Source: JACJYM01 sp965230495
GTDB taxonomy: Bacteria; Bacteroidota; Bacteroidia; Chitinophagales; Saprospiraceae
NCBI GenBank assembly: GCA_965230495.1
Contig: OZ246004.1
Coordinates: 2,914,001 to 2,978,000, forward strand
Length of the DNA: 64,000 nt
Direction: 5' to 3'
Shown here: positions 1 through 8,044 of the stretch, piece by piece
How positions within the stretch are numbered: the stretch's first letter is position 1
How the letters are laid out: every line of letters begins with the position of its first letter
Position numbers and translations under genes: made by a program
Notes under the pieces: model-generated
Told to the model about the DNA's origin: nothing
Seen by the model: the letters and a program-made list of their open reading frames with translations, nothing else
Database searches by the model: none

Positions 1-973
1 AATCTCTCTCGGAAAAGGAAACATAATTATATTTGAATCCACCGTTTATCCCGGTTGCACAGAAGAAGTATGTATTCCCATTCTTGAAAAAGTATCAGGA
101 CTGAAATACAATCGGGATTTCTTTATTGGGTATTCTCCAGAACGAATTAATCCTGGAGATAAAATAAATACTCTTACTAACATCAAAAAAATCGTATCAG
201 GCTCAAATGACCAGACGAAAGAAGAAGTTTATAACTTATATAACCACATTATCAAAGCAGGGGTACACATGGCCCCTTCTATAAAAGTGGCAGAAGCCGC
301 TAAAATTGTAGAAAACACCCAACGTGATGTCAACATTGCATTGATGAACGAGCTTTCTACTCTATTTGATGTTTTAAACATCAATACGCATGATGTACTT
401 GCAGCAGCAGGAACGAAATGGAATTTTTTGAACTTTTATCCTGGTCTCGTTGGAGGACATTGCATTGGAGTAGATCCTTATTATTTAATACACAAAGCCA
501 AAGAAAATCAAGTAAATCTAAATGTCATTTCATCATCCAGAACTATTAATGATCACATGCCACGTCATGTATTTAATTCTGTGTCAAAAGCACTTCATAG
601 GAAAGGTACTTCTATTAATCAATCCAAGGTATTGATTCTAGGTTCAACATTCAAAGAAAATGTAACCGACATACGAAACTCTAAAGCCGCTGAGATGGCA
701 CAAATATTCCAAGAAAATGTAAAAACCTTACACGTTGTGGACCCTCATGCTGATGTGGACGAGATGATTGTTCACTATCAACTCCGACTTACCGAAAAGA
801 TTGAACACGACTACGACGCTATTATTTATGCTGTAAATCATAAAGAATTTGAAGCTCTAGATTGGGAATTCATACATGAAATAAGATCAAATACTGCCGT
901 AATTTTTGACTTCAAAAAACTACTGGGTTTTCCTGAAAAAGAAGAGAATACAGTTACCTATATAACACTGTAA
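1..973 (+). CDS. Nucleotide-sugar 6-dehydrogenase (UDP-GlcNAc/UDP-Glc dehydrogenase family), 5' end cut by window
   Basis: The reading frame is open from base 2, so the true start lies outside the window; the ATG at 269 is internal. The visible 323 residues hold the end of the NAD-binding domain (ESTVYPG and GYSPERINPGD motifs), the central dimerisation helix (KVAEAAKIVENTQRDVNIA) and the catalytic cysteine motif GGHCIGVDPYY. The C-terminal sugar-binding domain carries GSTFKENVTDIRNS. Family knowledge: these enzymes oxidise C6 of UDP-sugars to uronic acids in two NAD-dependent steps. The motifs are closest to the TviB/WbpA type that acts on UDP-GlcNAc or UDP-GalNAc, but the substrate is inferred. 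It ends 8 bases before a TolC-like gene and probably supplies the uronic acid precursor for the polymer made by the downstream synthase. Confidence 0.9.
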   Translation, partial: ISLGKGNIIIFESTVYPGCTEEVCIPILEKVSGLKYNRDFFIGYSPERINPGDKINTLTNIKKIVSGSNDQTKEEVYNLYNHIIKAGVHMAPSIKVAEAAKIVENTQRDVNIALMNELSTLFDVLNINTHDVLAAAGTKWNFLNFYPGLVGGHCIGVDPYYLIHKAKENQVNLNVISSSRTINDHMPRHVFNSVSKALHRKGTSINQSKVLILGSTFKENVTDIRNSKAAEMAQIFQENVKTLHVVDPHADVDEMIVHYQLRLTEKIEHDYDAIIYAVNHKEFEALDWEFIHEIRSNTAVIFDFKKLLGFPEKEENTVTYITL

Positions 974-981
974 TAATTAAG

Positions 982-2484
982 ATGTTTATGAAACAGGTGT
1001 TTATAATAGGAATGATTGTATGGCCGCTATTAAGCTGCGGTCAACAATCATTTTTTGTTGACTCTCTCTTCCAATTCGATCACTCCAATCTAAAAGCTTT
1101 TGAAGAAAAACTATACGAACAGAAAATCTCCCAATTGGAAAAAGAGCTGGGCCTTTCTGTAGGTTTTACGGTATCTAATTCTTTTTTGGACGAAATAGAA
1201 ACTCCAATATCTGCCAGATTAATTATCAGAACTAATCTAGGGGGAGGAGGAATTTGGGATAGCAGAATACAATCTAAAAAACTTCGAAATCAAAAAAAAA
1301 TAGATAGTATAGCTAATAATCATCACATTAATCATAACTACGGTGTGTTTTACAACTATGTGATATACCTCTACAACAAAGAAAAGGCAAATATCATATA
1401 CCAAATATTAAACGAATGTATTAGTCAGGAAAAAGTATTAGAACAATTATACTACAATAAATTAATTGGTTACGAGAGAGTCCTTGATATCAAATCTATC
1501 AGAGATGAATTCGAGTTAGCGGAAGCATCTCAACTCAGTTATAACCTTGTATTCGAAATGGCATTAGACAGTAATATCCAGTTGCCTCGAAAAGAAGAGT
1601 TTGATTTTTGGAAGTTGGATTTTTCAGGATTGATCGATGCCATTCAGAGTGACTCCACTTATATGGATTTAGTTCTTATCGAACATGACAATATTGACTT
1701 AAAACACAAAAGATATGAATTGCCTCAGATCTCCATTTCTATGGGTTACGACATAGCGAGGACCAGACCACATGTCGCAGTAAATTTTAGTAAAAAGATC
1801 TCTTATCAAGACGCAAAAAGCAAGGACTTAGAAAAGCAAAAAGTATCCAATAATTACAAATTGAACAAAATCCAAAAGATCAAAGAATTGGTCAATTATC
1901 AATATCAATACGACTTTAAAATCAAACAAGTCTATCAGTTAAAACATAAGCTAGAGTTATTACTCGAAAGACTACGCATTTTACAAATAAAAAGAGATGC
2001 CCTGTCATTGGAGCAAAGTATTCAAGAACAAAAATTCATAATAGAAAAGTTATTGATTCAATACGAATTCTTAGAGCTTCAACAGCAGCTTTGTTTGCTT
2101 ATGCTAGCTATCAAAAAGGTAGCTCCTCACATAAACTTAGGTGATTTTTTAAAACCTTTACATCTGGGCAAGAGGAATAAAAAATATTTTGCTTCGAGAT
2201 ATCTTCTTAAGCAGGAGAATCAACACCTCCAACAGGGTGACAAATATTTCCTTGAGCAAAATGAGATATCTCTTATCACTGCTAATGAATTGATAGAATT
2301 ACAAAACGTCATACACATCAATCCCTCAAAATACAAAAGTCGCATAGAAATGGAAGAAGCCATCCGCATCATGTCCTCAGACAAAAATCAAATCATCATT
2401 TTTAGCAGTTTGGATGACCTCAAAGGACTGGAACTTAAAACTATAAGAGAAAATTCAATTTCTCACGTTACGCTAAATCAATAA
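982..2484 (+). CDS. TolC-like outer membrane export protein with an extra C-terminal domain
   Basis: This is a 500-residue protein with an N-terminal signal peptide ending near LLSCGQQ, which could also be a lipobox. Two long helical segments (about residues 90-200 and 285-380) are separated by a short strand-rich stretch containing LPQISISMGYD and HVAVNFSKKI. That is the duplicated hairpin layout of outer membrane efflux proteins, although overall similarity to TolC is weak. After the second helical half there are about 120 further residues, alternating predicted helix and strand, which typical TolC proteins lack. The next gene starts 4 bases downstream and is HlyD-like, which supports an outer membrane channel role. 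The ATG at 988 is an equally good start. Confidence 0.65.
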   Translation: MFMKQVFIIGMIVWPLLSCGQQSFFVDSLFQFDHSNLKAFEEKLYEQKISQLEKELGLSVGFTVSNSFLDEIETPISARLIIRTNLGGGGIWDSRIQSKKLRNQKKIDSIANNHHINHNYGVFYNYVIYLYNKEKANIIYQILNECISQEKVLEQLYYNKLIGYERVLDIKSIRDEFELAEASQLSYNLVFEMALDSNIQLPRKEEFDFWKLDFSGLIDAIQSDSTYMDLVLIEHDNIDLKHKRYELPQISISMGYDIARTRPHVAVNFSKKISYQDAKSKDLEKQKVSNNYKLNKIQKIKELVNYQYQYDFKIKQVYQLKHKLELLLERLRILQIKRDALSLEQSIQEQKFIIEKLLIQYEFLELQQQLCLLMLAIKKVAPHINLGDFLKPLHLGKRNKKYFASRYLLKQENQHLQQGDKYFLEQNEISLITANELIELQNVIHINPSKYKSRIEMEEAIRIMSSDKNQIIIFSSLDDLKGLELKTIRENSISHVTLNQ

Positions 2485-2488
2485 GACC

Positions 2489-3544
2489 ATGAAGGCATTC
2501 AAACTAAGAGAACAAAAGACTTTTATAAAGGTGCTAAAAGAACCTCCGTTACAAAAACCAAAAGTCAACTGGAGTCGAAGAGTATATTTGGGTATCGCCT
2601 TAGCTTGTCTCTTCTGGGTAGGAAAACGAGTATACAACGCCAATATGATCATATTTGCCAACGGTCAGATAGAGCTCCCCAAGCAAATGGTCAATTTTTC
2701 CAATGATATCAAAATAATAGACTTCTTCATAGAAGAGGGTTCAGAAGTCTGTCAAGGTGATACACTTCTCAGTTATAAAATAGAAGGTGATGAGATAGAC
2801 CAGGCTCATCTATCAATTTCTGATCCTTCCAGTGATCAGTGGATAATGAAAGAAGTTCTTTCATTAAAAAAGAAAATATCTCTTAACGCAGTGCTGATTG
2901 ACAATAAAAAATTGTCTTTAAACCTCATAGAAGAAAACATCGTCGTAAAAGAAAGGTTATTGATGAATGGAATACACTCTGAGTACGATGACCTTGCTCA
3001 ACTGCTAGATAAAAAACAAAAAGTACTTACAGAACTAGAATATTTGCACAAGGAGAGTCAGTTATTGAGAAATCACATTTATAGATTAAGATCTAAAACC
3101 AAGACTTCTAAAAATATTCGGCTAGAGAAATTGGCTGCTTATCAGGAAATCAGATATTTCGTATCCCCTATTGATGGTATTATCAGTGATATATTTTATG
3201 AAAACAATGAGATATGTTACAAAAAAGAGGAAATGATGACCATTCATCAATTAAAGAATGCAAGCATCAATGCGTACTTCGATCCAACTGAAATGGAATA
3301 TTTAAAAGTAGGTGATAAAGTAGATATACAATTTCCTGACGGTAGTCAAAGAGAAGGATTAATATCTAAATTTTTTGTGAGTACCTATGCCCTTCCTTCT
3401 GAATTTCAAAAGAAATATGAACCCACCGAAAGAAATATTGTGGCAGAGATAATACCACTTACAAAAAAAGAGGAGAATAATTGGAAAAAATTCTACAAAA
3501 TGGATGTAATGCTTAAGAAGAAACGATATCAAATATTTAGCTAA
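2489..3544 (+). CDS. HlyD-like membrane fusion (periplasmic adaptor) protein
   Basis: The 351-residue protein has a short cytoplasmic N-terminus and one membrane anchor at about residues 30-47. A half-lipoyl segment follows (EEGSEVCQGDTLLSYKIEGDE). Next come a helical hairpin region at about residues 115-200, the second lipoyl half (YFVSPIDGIISDIFYENNEI) and a beta-barrel domain (EMEYLKVGDKVDIQFPDG). This is the standard HlyD/EmrA order. No ABC or MFS transporter is adjacent; instead the following genes encode a zinc-ribbon protein and a glycosyltransferase. Adaptors in synthase-dependent polysaccharide export (for example BgsB of the rhizobial mixed-linkage glucan system) have this form. I infer that it bridges an inner membrane synthase and the TolC-like protein. 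Confidence 0.8.
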   Translation: MKAFKLREQKTFIKVLKEPPLQKPKVNWSRRVYLGIALACLFWVGKRVYNANMIIFANGQIELPKQMVNFSNDIKIIDFFIEEGSEVCQGDTLLSYKIEGDEIDQAHLSISDPSSDQWIMKEVLSLKKKISLNAVLIDNKKLSLNLIEENIVVKERLLMNGIHSEYDDLAQLLDKKQKVLTELEYLHKESQLLRNHIYRLRSKTKTSKNIRLEKLAAYQEIRYFVSPIDGIISDIFYENNEICYKKEEMMTIHQLKNASINAYFDPTEMEYLKVGDKVDIQFPDGSQREGLISKFFVSTYALPSEFQKKYEPTERNIVAEIIPLTKKEENNWKKFYKMDVMLKKKRYQIFS

Positions 3545-3659
3545 ATACGATTGTCCCGTATAATTGACAAAAAACTAAAGAAAACTACCAAAAATCGAAA
3601 TACAAAGAAGTATACTCATACTGTGTGTGATCTTTGAGACATGATTCGATGAATAAGTC

Positions 3660-4979
3660 ATGCATTTAAGAAAAGTCATATCAAATATTCAACCTGAAAT
3701 TGTCTCACTTGGTGATATTCAGGTTCTTAAGCTGAAGGATGCCTCTGTACTTAATAGAGTTTCTAATGAACATTTCCATGTTATAATTGTCGAAAAAGAA
3801 TCTCTAATATCCCATATTCTTCAAAATGATGAATTATATCTTACTCCTCTATTTTTTATGGGAAATTCAAAGAGGCAAGTGGATGGTCTATTTGATGAAA
3901 AAAACCCATATGCCATCGTGCAAAAAACTCAAAATATCAGGAGGTCCATATCTTTCTTCGAAAACATTCCTCTTCCTCCAGATAGTGATCAACGATTATT
4001 GGTCAAAGTGCTTCGTTACTTAATCAGTCGTTCGGCTTCACTCAAAGCTGTAGCTTCAAGACAATCACATATAGGATATCAATATCCTCTCATAGAAGAT
4101 ATGAGTATTGAATCCGATCCTTTACAAATACTTCAGTTACTCAATAAATATGCTGATAAAGATTTTTTCAAAGCAGACATCATAGATAATGTCAATCTGT
4201 GTTATGAATGTAATAGCAACTATCTAAACTTTAGTGAATGCTGCACCAAATGCCACTCCATAGATCTAAAAACAGAAAATCTAATTCATCACTTTCGTTG
4301 TGCGTATATCGGACCAGAAAGTGACTTTATCAAGGACAATCAAATGAAATGTCCTAAATGTGATCATCTTCTTAAACACATCGGTATCGATTATGACAAA
4401 CCTTCGGAAATTCACACATGCCGATCCTGTAATCATAGCAGTCAAGAGACCACTATGAAAGCAAAGTGTGTCGACTGCAGTAAAGAGAATAATCTGGATC
4501 AGCTCACCACCTATCACATTAACGACTATAGCCCAACAGAAAAAGGAAGAAACATAGCTTCCAGAGCTTTCGAGCAAATTCATATATCTCCTGATATTTC
4601 ATCATCCATTACAGAGTCGACGCCCTATTCAAGTTACTTATTAATTAGAGAACACGAAAAGAAAAAAAACCTTTCAGCTGCTAAAAAAAACCATGAACTT
4701 ACCATCAAAATATCAGAGCATATTCTTGATCAGCTAAACCCTACACTTCAAAACAGCCTGTTATATGAACTAATATCTATCATCAAACCATATCTACAAG
4801 AAAATGACATGGTAGCTGCGTGTCCAAATGGAACTATATACTGCCTATTGCTCAACTATAAGAAAGTATTAGCCAACGAACTTGGGAACATCCTAAACTA
4901 TAATTTAAACAAAATGCTTAAAGACAATAATTGGACTGAAGATCAAGCCGTATTTATCCAAAGGCAAAAACTCAAATAA
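3660..4979 (+). CDS. TackOD1-like zinc-ribbon signalling protein with degenerate GGDEF-like C-terminus
   Basis: This 439-residue cytoplasmic protein has no signal peptide. The centre carries four or more CxxC pairs: C181/C184, C195/C198 (followed by H199), C231/C234, C254/C257 and C270/C273, as expected for stacked zinc ribbons. The N-terminal part and the zinc core resemble TackOD1, a metal-binding output domain first described in Thaumarchaeota and found in bacteria with diguanylate cyclase modules. The last 120 residues look like a GGDEF fold without its signature: a segment reading ACPNGTIYCLLL sits where RxGGDEFxxLL is expected. This is inference from pattern only. If correct, the domain is catalytically dead and may bind c-di-GMP or a partner. 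The stop codon overlaps the next gene's start, so it is co-translated with the synthase and may regulate it. Confidence 0.6.
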   Translation: MHLRKVISNIQPEIVSLGDIQVLKLKDASVLNRVSNEHFHVIIVEKESLISHILQNDELYLTPLFFMGNSKRQVDGLFDEKNPYAIVQKTQNIRRSISFFENIPLPPDSDQRLLVKVLRYLISRSASLKAVASRQSHIGYQYPLIEDMSIESDPLQILQLLNKYADKDFFKADIIDNVNLCYECNSNYLNFSECCTKCHSIDLKTENLIHHFRCAYIGPESDFIKDNQMKCPKCDHLLKHIGIDYDKPSEIHTCRSCNHSSQETTMKAKCVDCSKENNLDQLTTYHINDYSPTEKGRNIASRAFEQIHISPDISSSITESTPYSSYLLIREHEKKKNLSAAKKNHELTIKISEHILDQLNPTLQNSLLYELISIIKPYLQENDMVAACPNGTIYCLLLNYKKVLANELGNILNYNLNKMLKDNNWTEDQAVFIQRQKLK

Positions 4980-6298
4980 TGTCGCCTGCATGGGAATATT
5001 TTCTTCCTGAATATATCAACTACTGGTTAGAAGCAGGATGGCCAAAGTTCGTAAGGATATTTTGGTATTTTGTCATCTTTGAGCTGACCCGATATATTTC
5101 CATCGACTTCATCGTTGCAATATATTTTAAGTTGTTTGAAAAAAGGAGAAAAAAGAATTGGGATACTGCTCGAAATAAGCTTTTTGCTGAAAACCCCTTG
5201 ATATCCATTATCATCCCTGGTAAAAACGAGGGAAAACACCTCTTTAAACTCACTAAATCTCTTGCCGAACAGACCTATAAACATTTTGAACTCATTATTG
5301 TAGATGACGGAAGTGATGACGAGACTCCTACCATTGGTAAAAACTTCGAACGCTTAGGTCTCATACATACCTTTTTAAGAAATGACATGCGGGGGGGCAA
5401 GGCTTCAGCTGCCAACCTTGCATTGAGATATAGCAAAGGAAAAATCGTCGTCCATTTGGATGCCGACTGTTCATTTGATCGCGATGCCATTGAGAATATC
5501 ATCATCCCTTTTTACATGGATGATAAAATCGGGGCCGTAGGCGGTAATGTAAAAGTCCGCAATGCTAAAGAGAGTCTTTGTGCTCGACTCCAAGCTATCG
5601 AATATCTAAAAACTGTATCCATAGGGAGGATAGTAACTTCGACTCTTGGTATTTACAAGATCATAAGTGGAGCTTTTGGAGCTTTTAGAATGGATGCACT
5701 CGATCGTGTTGGTGGTTGGGATATTGGCCCCGGTCTCGATGGCGATATCACGGTCAAAATTCGAAAATCAGGCTTTAAAACAGTCTTTTCTCCAACCGCT
5801 ATTTGCTTAACCAATGCCCCTTCCAAATTTAAAGTATTGACTAAGCAAAGACTCCGATGGGATAAGTCTATCATCCGTTTTCGGGTCCGAAAGCATAAAG
5901 ATGTCTACTTCCCTCATCAGGGATTTTCGTGGAGCAATTTCTTCGCTTTATTTGAGAATGTTTTCTACAACGTTGTCCTTGACTTCACTTGGTGGATATA
6001 CATCCTAGACATGATTATCAATTATAGTTCTAATCTGGACTTCATTATTTATATGAATCTCACCTTATATTTCTGCGTCGGGTTTGTACAAATGGCAAGT
6101 ATCTACATCTTCTCCGAACGAAGAAAAGAAGAGCTTTATCTCTGGCGGTATCTCCCACTAATGAGTATATATACCGGCATGTATCTCCGTGGGGTACGAA
6201 CCAAAGCATATATCGATGAGTGGTTCTTTAAAAAGAGTTATGATGACCCTTGGAATCCCATCAAGTCTAGTTCCCAAGCCAAGTTGAATGGGTTTTAA
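4979..6298 (+). CDS. Processive family 2 glycosyltransferase (cellulose/PgaC-type polysaccharide synthase)
   Basis: The 439-residue membrane protein has an N-terminal membrane segment at about residues 20-45 and a GT-A domain. Its motifs are ISIIIPGKNEG, VDDGSDD, the metal-binding LDADC near residue 161, a GLDGDITVKI segment in place of the usual TEDxD, and QRLRW at residues 290-294. Several membrane helices follow to the C-terminus. The D, DxD, D, QxxRW signature is that of processive synthases that polymerise and extrude a beta-linked glycan. It is the last gene of the cluster and overlaps the preceding TackOD1-like gene by one base. It has no PilZ domain, so any c-di-GMP control would have to come through another protein. 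The polymer is unknown; the upstream dehydrogenase suggests a uronic acid-containing chain. Confidence 0.88.
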   Translation: MSPAWEYFLPEYINYWLEAGWPKFVRIFWYFVIFELTRYISIDFIVAIYFKLFEKRRKKNWDTARNKLFAENPLISIIIPGKNEGKHLFKLTKSLAEQTYKHFELIIVDDGSDDETPTIGKNFERLGLIHTFLRNDMRGGKASAANLALRYSKGKIVVHLDADCSFDRDAIENIIIPFYMDDKIGAVGGNVKVRNAKESLCARLQAIEYLKTVSIGRIVTSTLGIYKIISGAFGAFRMDALDRVGGWDIGPGLDGDITVKIRKSGFKTVFSPTAICLTNAPSKFKVLTKQRLRWDKSIIRFRVRKHKDVYFPHQGFSWSNFFALFENVFYNVVLDFTWWIYILDMIINYSSNLDFIIYMNLTLYFCVGFVQMASIYIFSERRKEELYLWRYLPLMSIYTGMYLRGVRTKAYIDEWFFKKSYDDPWNPIKSSSQAKLNGF

Positions 6299-6557
6299 TG
6301 ATTTTTATACAATGAATACTTGACTAACATCGCAAAACAAATTTGTAAACAAATTTTGATATATTTGACTCGCCCGAATTTGTGTAATTAAATATTAATA
6401 CGAACCATAATAGTATAAATAGCTGAGATATATTATTTACCACATTATGAAAGGAGTTCCTGATATACCTATAATCTAGGTTGTAAAGCGGAATAAATGA
6501 GGTAAAAGGTCATGATATAGATTAGTTAGCAATAATTAAAAACTAAATTTTATAAAT
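6299..6557. other. Intergenic region between the polysaccharide operon and the accessory island
   Basis: No gene is visible in these 259 bases. A TATATTTG at 6360-6367 matches the Bacteroidota -7 consensus TAnnTTTG, but a TTTG element at correct spacing is not evident and the box lies about 190 bases from the next start. The 10-mer AAACAAATTT is repeated directly within 6335-6356. A GTTAG at about 6523, just ahead of the lipoprotein gene, resembles the edge sequence of the dyads found further along the island. Confidence 0.4.
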
Positions 6558-7046
6558 ATGAAAAACACAAATTTAATATCATTAATCGTACTCTCAGCAG
6601 CAATGTACTGGTCATGTTCTTCGACAAAACCGATTTCAAACCCACTTTGGACAAGCGATTGTCCGTTTGCGGGTCTCGAATTTACTTATGTCGCAGAAAC
6701 AGATTCCTTTTCAAGAACCTCAAGTTTTAATGACAGCTTGAAAATTGCTCTTGAATCTGATTTAAAAGAATTAAAAGGTACAGGAAAGGTTGGAAACAAC
6801 TTAGAATTGGCATTAAGTAAACTCACGACAGGTACAAGAAAAAGAACCGTAAAGTTGGATGACCCCGACTATATTCAATGGATTCAAGATAAAACAAAAA
6901 CACTGTGCGGACTACACTCTCAGCTAAAAGAAGGCAAGATTTACACAACTAAAACATCCAGAGCTGCCGCCGAATCGAAAATGCTTGAGTTAATTGATGG
7001 CTTAAGTGTCTACAGTAAAAAAAAACAAGTTCCGATTCAGGATTAA
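6558..7046 (+). CDS. Putative lipoprotein, N-terminal part of a frame-broken gene
   Basis: The 162-residue product begins with a lipoprotein signal (hydrophobic stretch, then YWSC with Cys at residue 20). I do not recognise the family. The frame ends shortly after nine consecutive adenines at 7017-7025, where it reads YSKKKQVPIQD and stops. The -1 frame is closed just before the A tract and stays open from it to 7594 with a coding-like sequence (TSSDSGLSKIDSIFLSKP). The gene was therefore probably one 345-residue lipoprotein covering 6558-7594, interrupted by loss of one A or read by -1 slippage. It lies in an island of hypothetical genes edged by attC-like dyads. Confidence 0.65.
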   Translation: MKNTNLISLIVLSAAMYWSCSSTKPISNPLWTSDCPFAGLEFTYVAETDSFSRTSSFNDSLKIALESDLKELKGTGKVGNNLELALSKLTTGTRKRTVKLDDPDYIQWIQDKTKTLCGLHSQLKEGKIYTTKTSRAAAESKMLELIDGLSVYSKKKQVPIQD

Positions 7047-7159
7047 GTAAAATTGATAGCATTTTTCTTAGCAAGCCAACTAAAGAAGATTTAAAGAATT
7101 TTATTAGCAATAATAATCAAGCATTAAAACAACATCTTGAAAGTGATTCCTATGAGGAC

Positions 7160-7594
7160 ATGATAATTCTTGAGCAAATAAGTTTAGAAAATATTGAATT
7201 TGATCTTATAGTGTACTTTCATAATGATGAAATGAATCAAATGGGTAGACCCATGATATTCATAAAATATTATGATATAGAAACAATACAAGTTGATTGG
7301 GACGTTCTTGAAAAAGACTGGGAAGTGGTTAATACAAACTTAAAATGGAACAATGTCAAATCAAGAATTGAAAGAATTAATGGGTTCAAGTACTCTTTGG
7401 AAAGATCAACGCCTATGGGTATAGAAAAACCTCATCTCTATTATTTACAATTAGTCGGTCGTAGAGATGAATTGAGTCAATTAGATTTAGCAACTATGCA
7501 AAAGAGCAATGGAGAACCAAAAGTTAAACCTTTCTTTAGATATGTAGCCACTTACGATTTTATGATAGAAGGATTAAGACCAATGATTAATTAA
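7160..7594 (+). CDS. Hypothetical protein; probably the C-terminal part of the frame-broken lipoprotein gene
   Basis: The first ATG in this frame is at 7160 and gives 144 residues, but the frame is open back to 7019, immediately at the A9 tract. The residues in between (for example KPTKEDLKNFISNNNQ) look coding, and no start codon with a convincing ribosome site precedes them. The product has no signal peptide, is rich in charged and aromatic residues and matches no family I know. I take it as the second half of the gene starting at 6558, with a frame relation of -1. The stop is followed within 10 bases by the first attC-like dyad, as expected if gene and dyad form one cassette. Confidence 0.5.
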   Translation: MIILEQISLENIEFDLIVYFHNDEMNQMGRPMIFIKYYDIETIQVDWDVLEKDWEVVNTNLKWNNVKSRIERINGFKYSLERSTPMGIEKPHLYYLQLVGRRDELSQLDLATMQKSNGEPKVKPFFRYVATYDFMIEGLRPMIN

Positions 7595-7602
7595 GAACTA
7601 TT

Positions 7603-7670
7603 GCTAACACTATATATCAGATCATATCTCTTCGTTCCTCAGAGAGACGATCGATATAATCATCCGTTAG
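7603..7670. repeat. attC-like dyad A (cassette boundary candidate)
   Basis: A 68-base element starts with GCTAAC and ends with GTTAG. Inside is an imperfect hairpin whose core pairs ATATCTCT with AGAGAGA. The layout (outer CTAAC/GTTAG, imperfect inner stem, mismatched spacers) resembles an integron attC site with R'' RYYYAAC and R' GTTRRRY boxes. It is alignable end to end with dyad B at 7955-8022, which has the same length. No integrase gene is in the window, so recombination activity is not shown. Confidence 0.5.
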
Positions 7671-7693
7671 TGACAAGATAAATTAATAGAAAT

Positions 7694-7917
7694 ATGGAAA
7701 ACAAATACTATAAAATTGGGCGAAATATCTGATACTTATGACATAATAAGCACATATTCTTATAATAAAAAATTATCCTCAATGAATGAAGCTCAAACTA
7801 GATTTGACATCATTATAGAATAATAAAGGAAGTGCTTCAATGGGAACATGGACAGATTCAGTAGAGGAATATGACAAAGGAGCGAAACAAGGTTATATAG
7901 ACTACATTTTAAGATGA
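7694..7917 (+). pseudogene. Decayed small gene, at least three frameshifts
   Basis: Reading from an ATG at 7694 and changing frame three times gives a continuous protein-like sequence. It starts MENKYYKIG, continues EISDTYDIISTYSYNKK and SSMNEAQTRFDIIIE, then IIKEVLQWEHG, and ends DSVEEYDKGAKQGYIDYIL before TGA at 7915-7917. The breaks lie near 7718 (one extra G), near 7823 (one base missing) and near 7850 (one base missing). It would be a protein of about 75 residues of unknown family. It lies between the two attC-like dyads, where a cassette gene would be expected. Confidence 0.5.
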
Positions 7918-7954
7918 ATTAATGATAAAGTATGCAGAAAAAGAATAACGAACG

Positions 7955-8022
7955 CCTAACAATAGGTAATGACAGTATATCTCTCCTATCGTCAAGAGAC
8001 GTTGCATACCATCATCTGTTGG
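7955..8022. repeat. attC-like dyad B (cassette boundary candidate)
   Basis: A 68-base element bounded by CCTAAC (7955-7960; with the G before it a perfect RYYYAAC) and GTTGG (8018-8022). It contains an ATATCTCT...AGAGA core, and the sequence ATCATC just before the right box is shared with dyad A. The inner stem is imperfect, as in attC sites. It follows the decayed gene and precedes the NERD-domain gene by about 20 bases. Confidence 0.5.
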
Positions 8023-8044
8023 TTGTAATTTGAGCAATTCGTAA

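Noticed and set aside
7017..7025. Programmed -1 frameshift as the firm explanation for the lipoprotein gene
   Set aside because: A-rich slippery sequence is present, but no downstream pseudoknot or conserved partner is visible and other genes nearby have similar breaks, so an indel is at least as likely.
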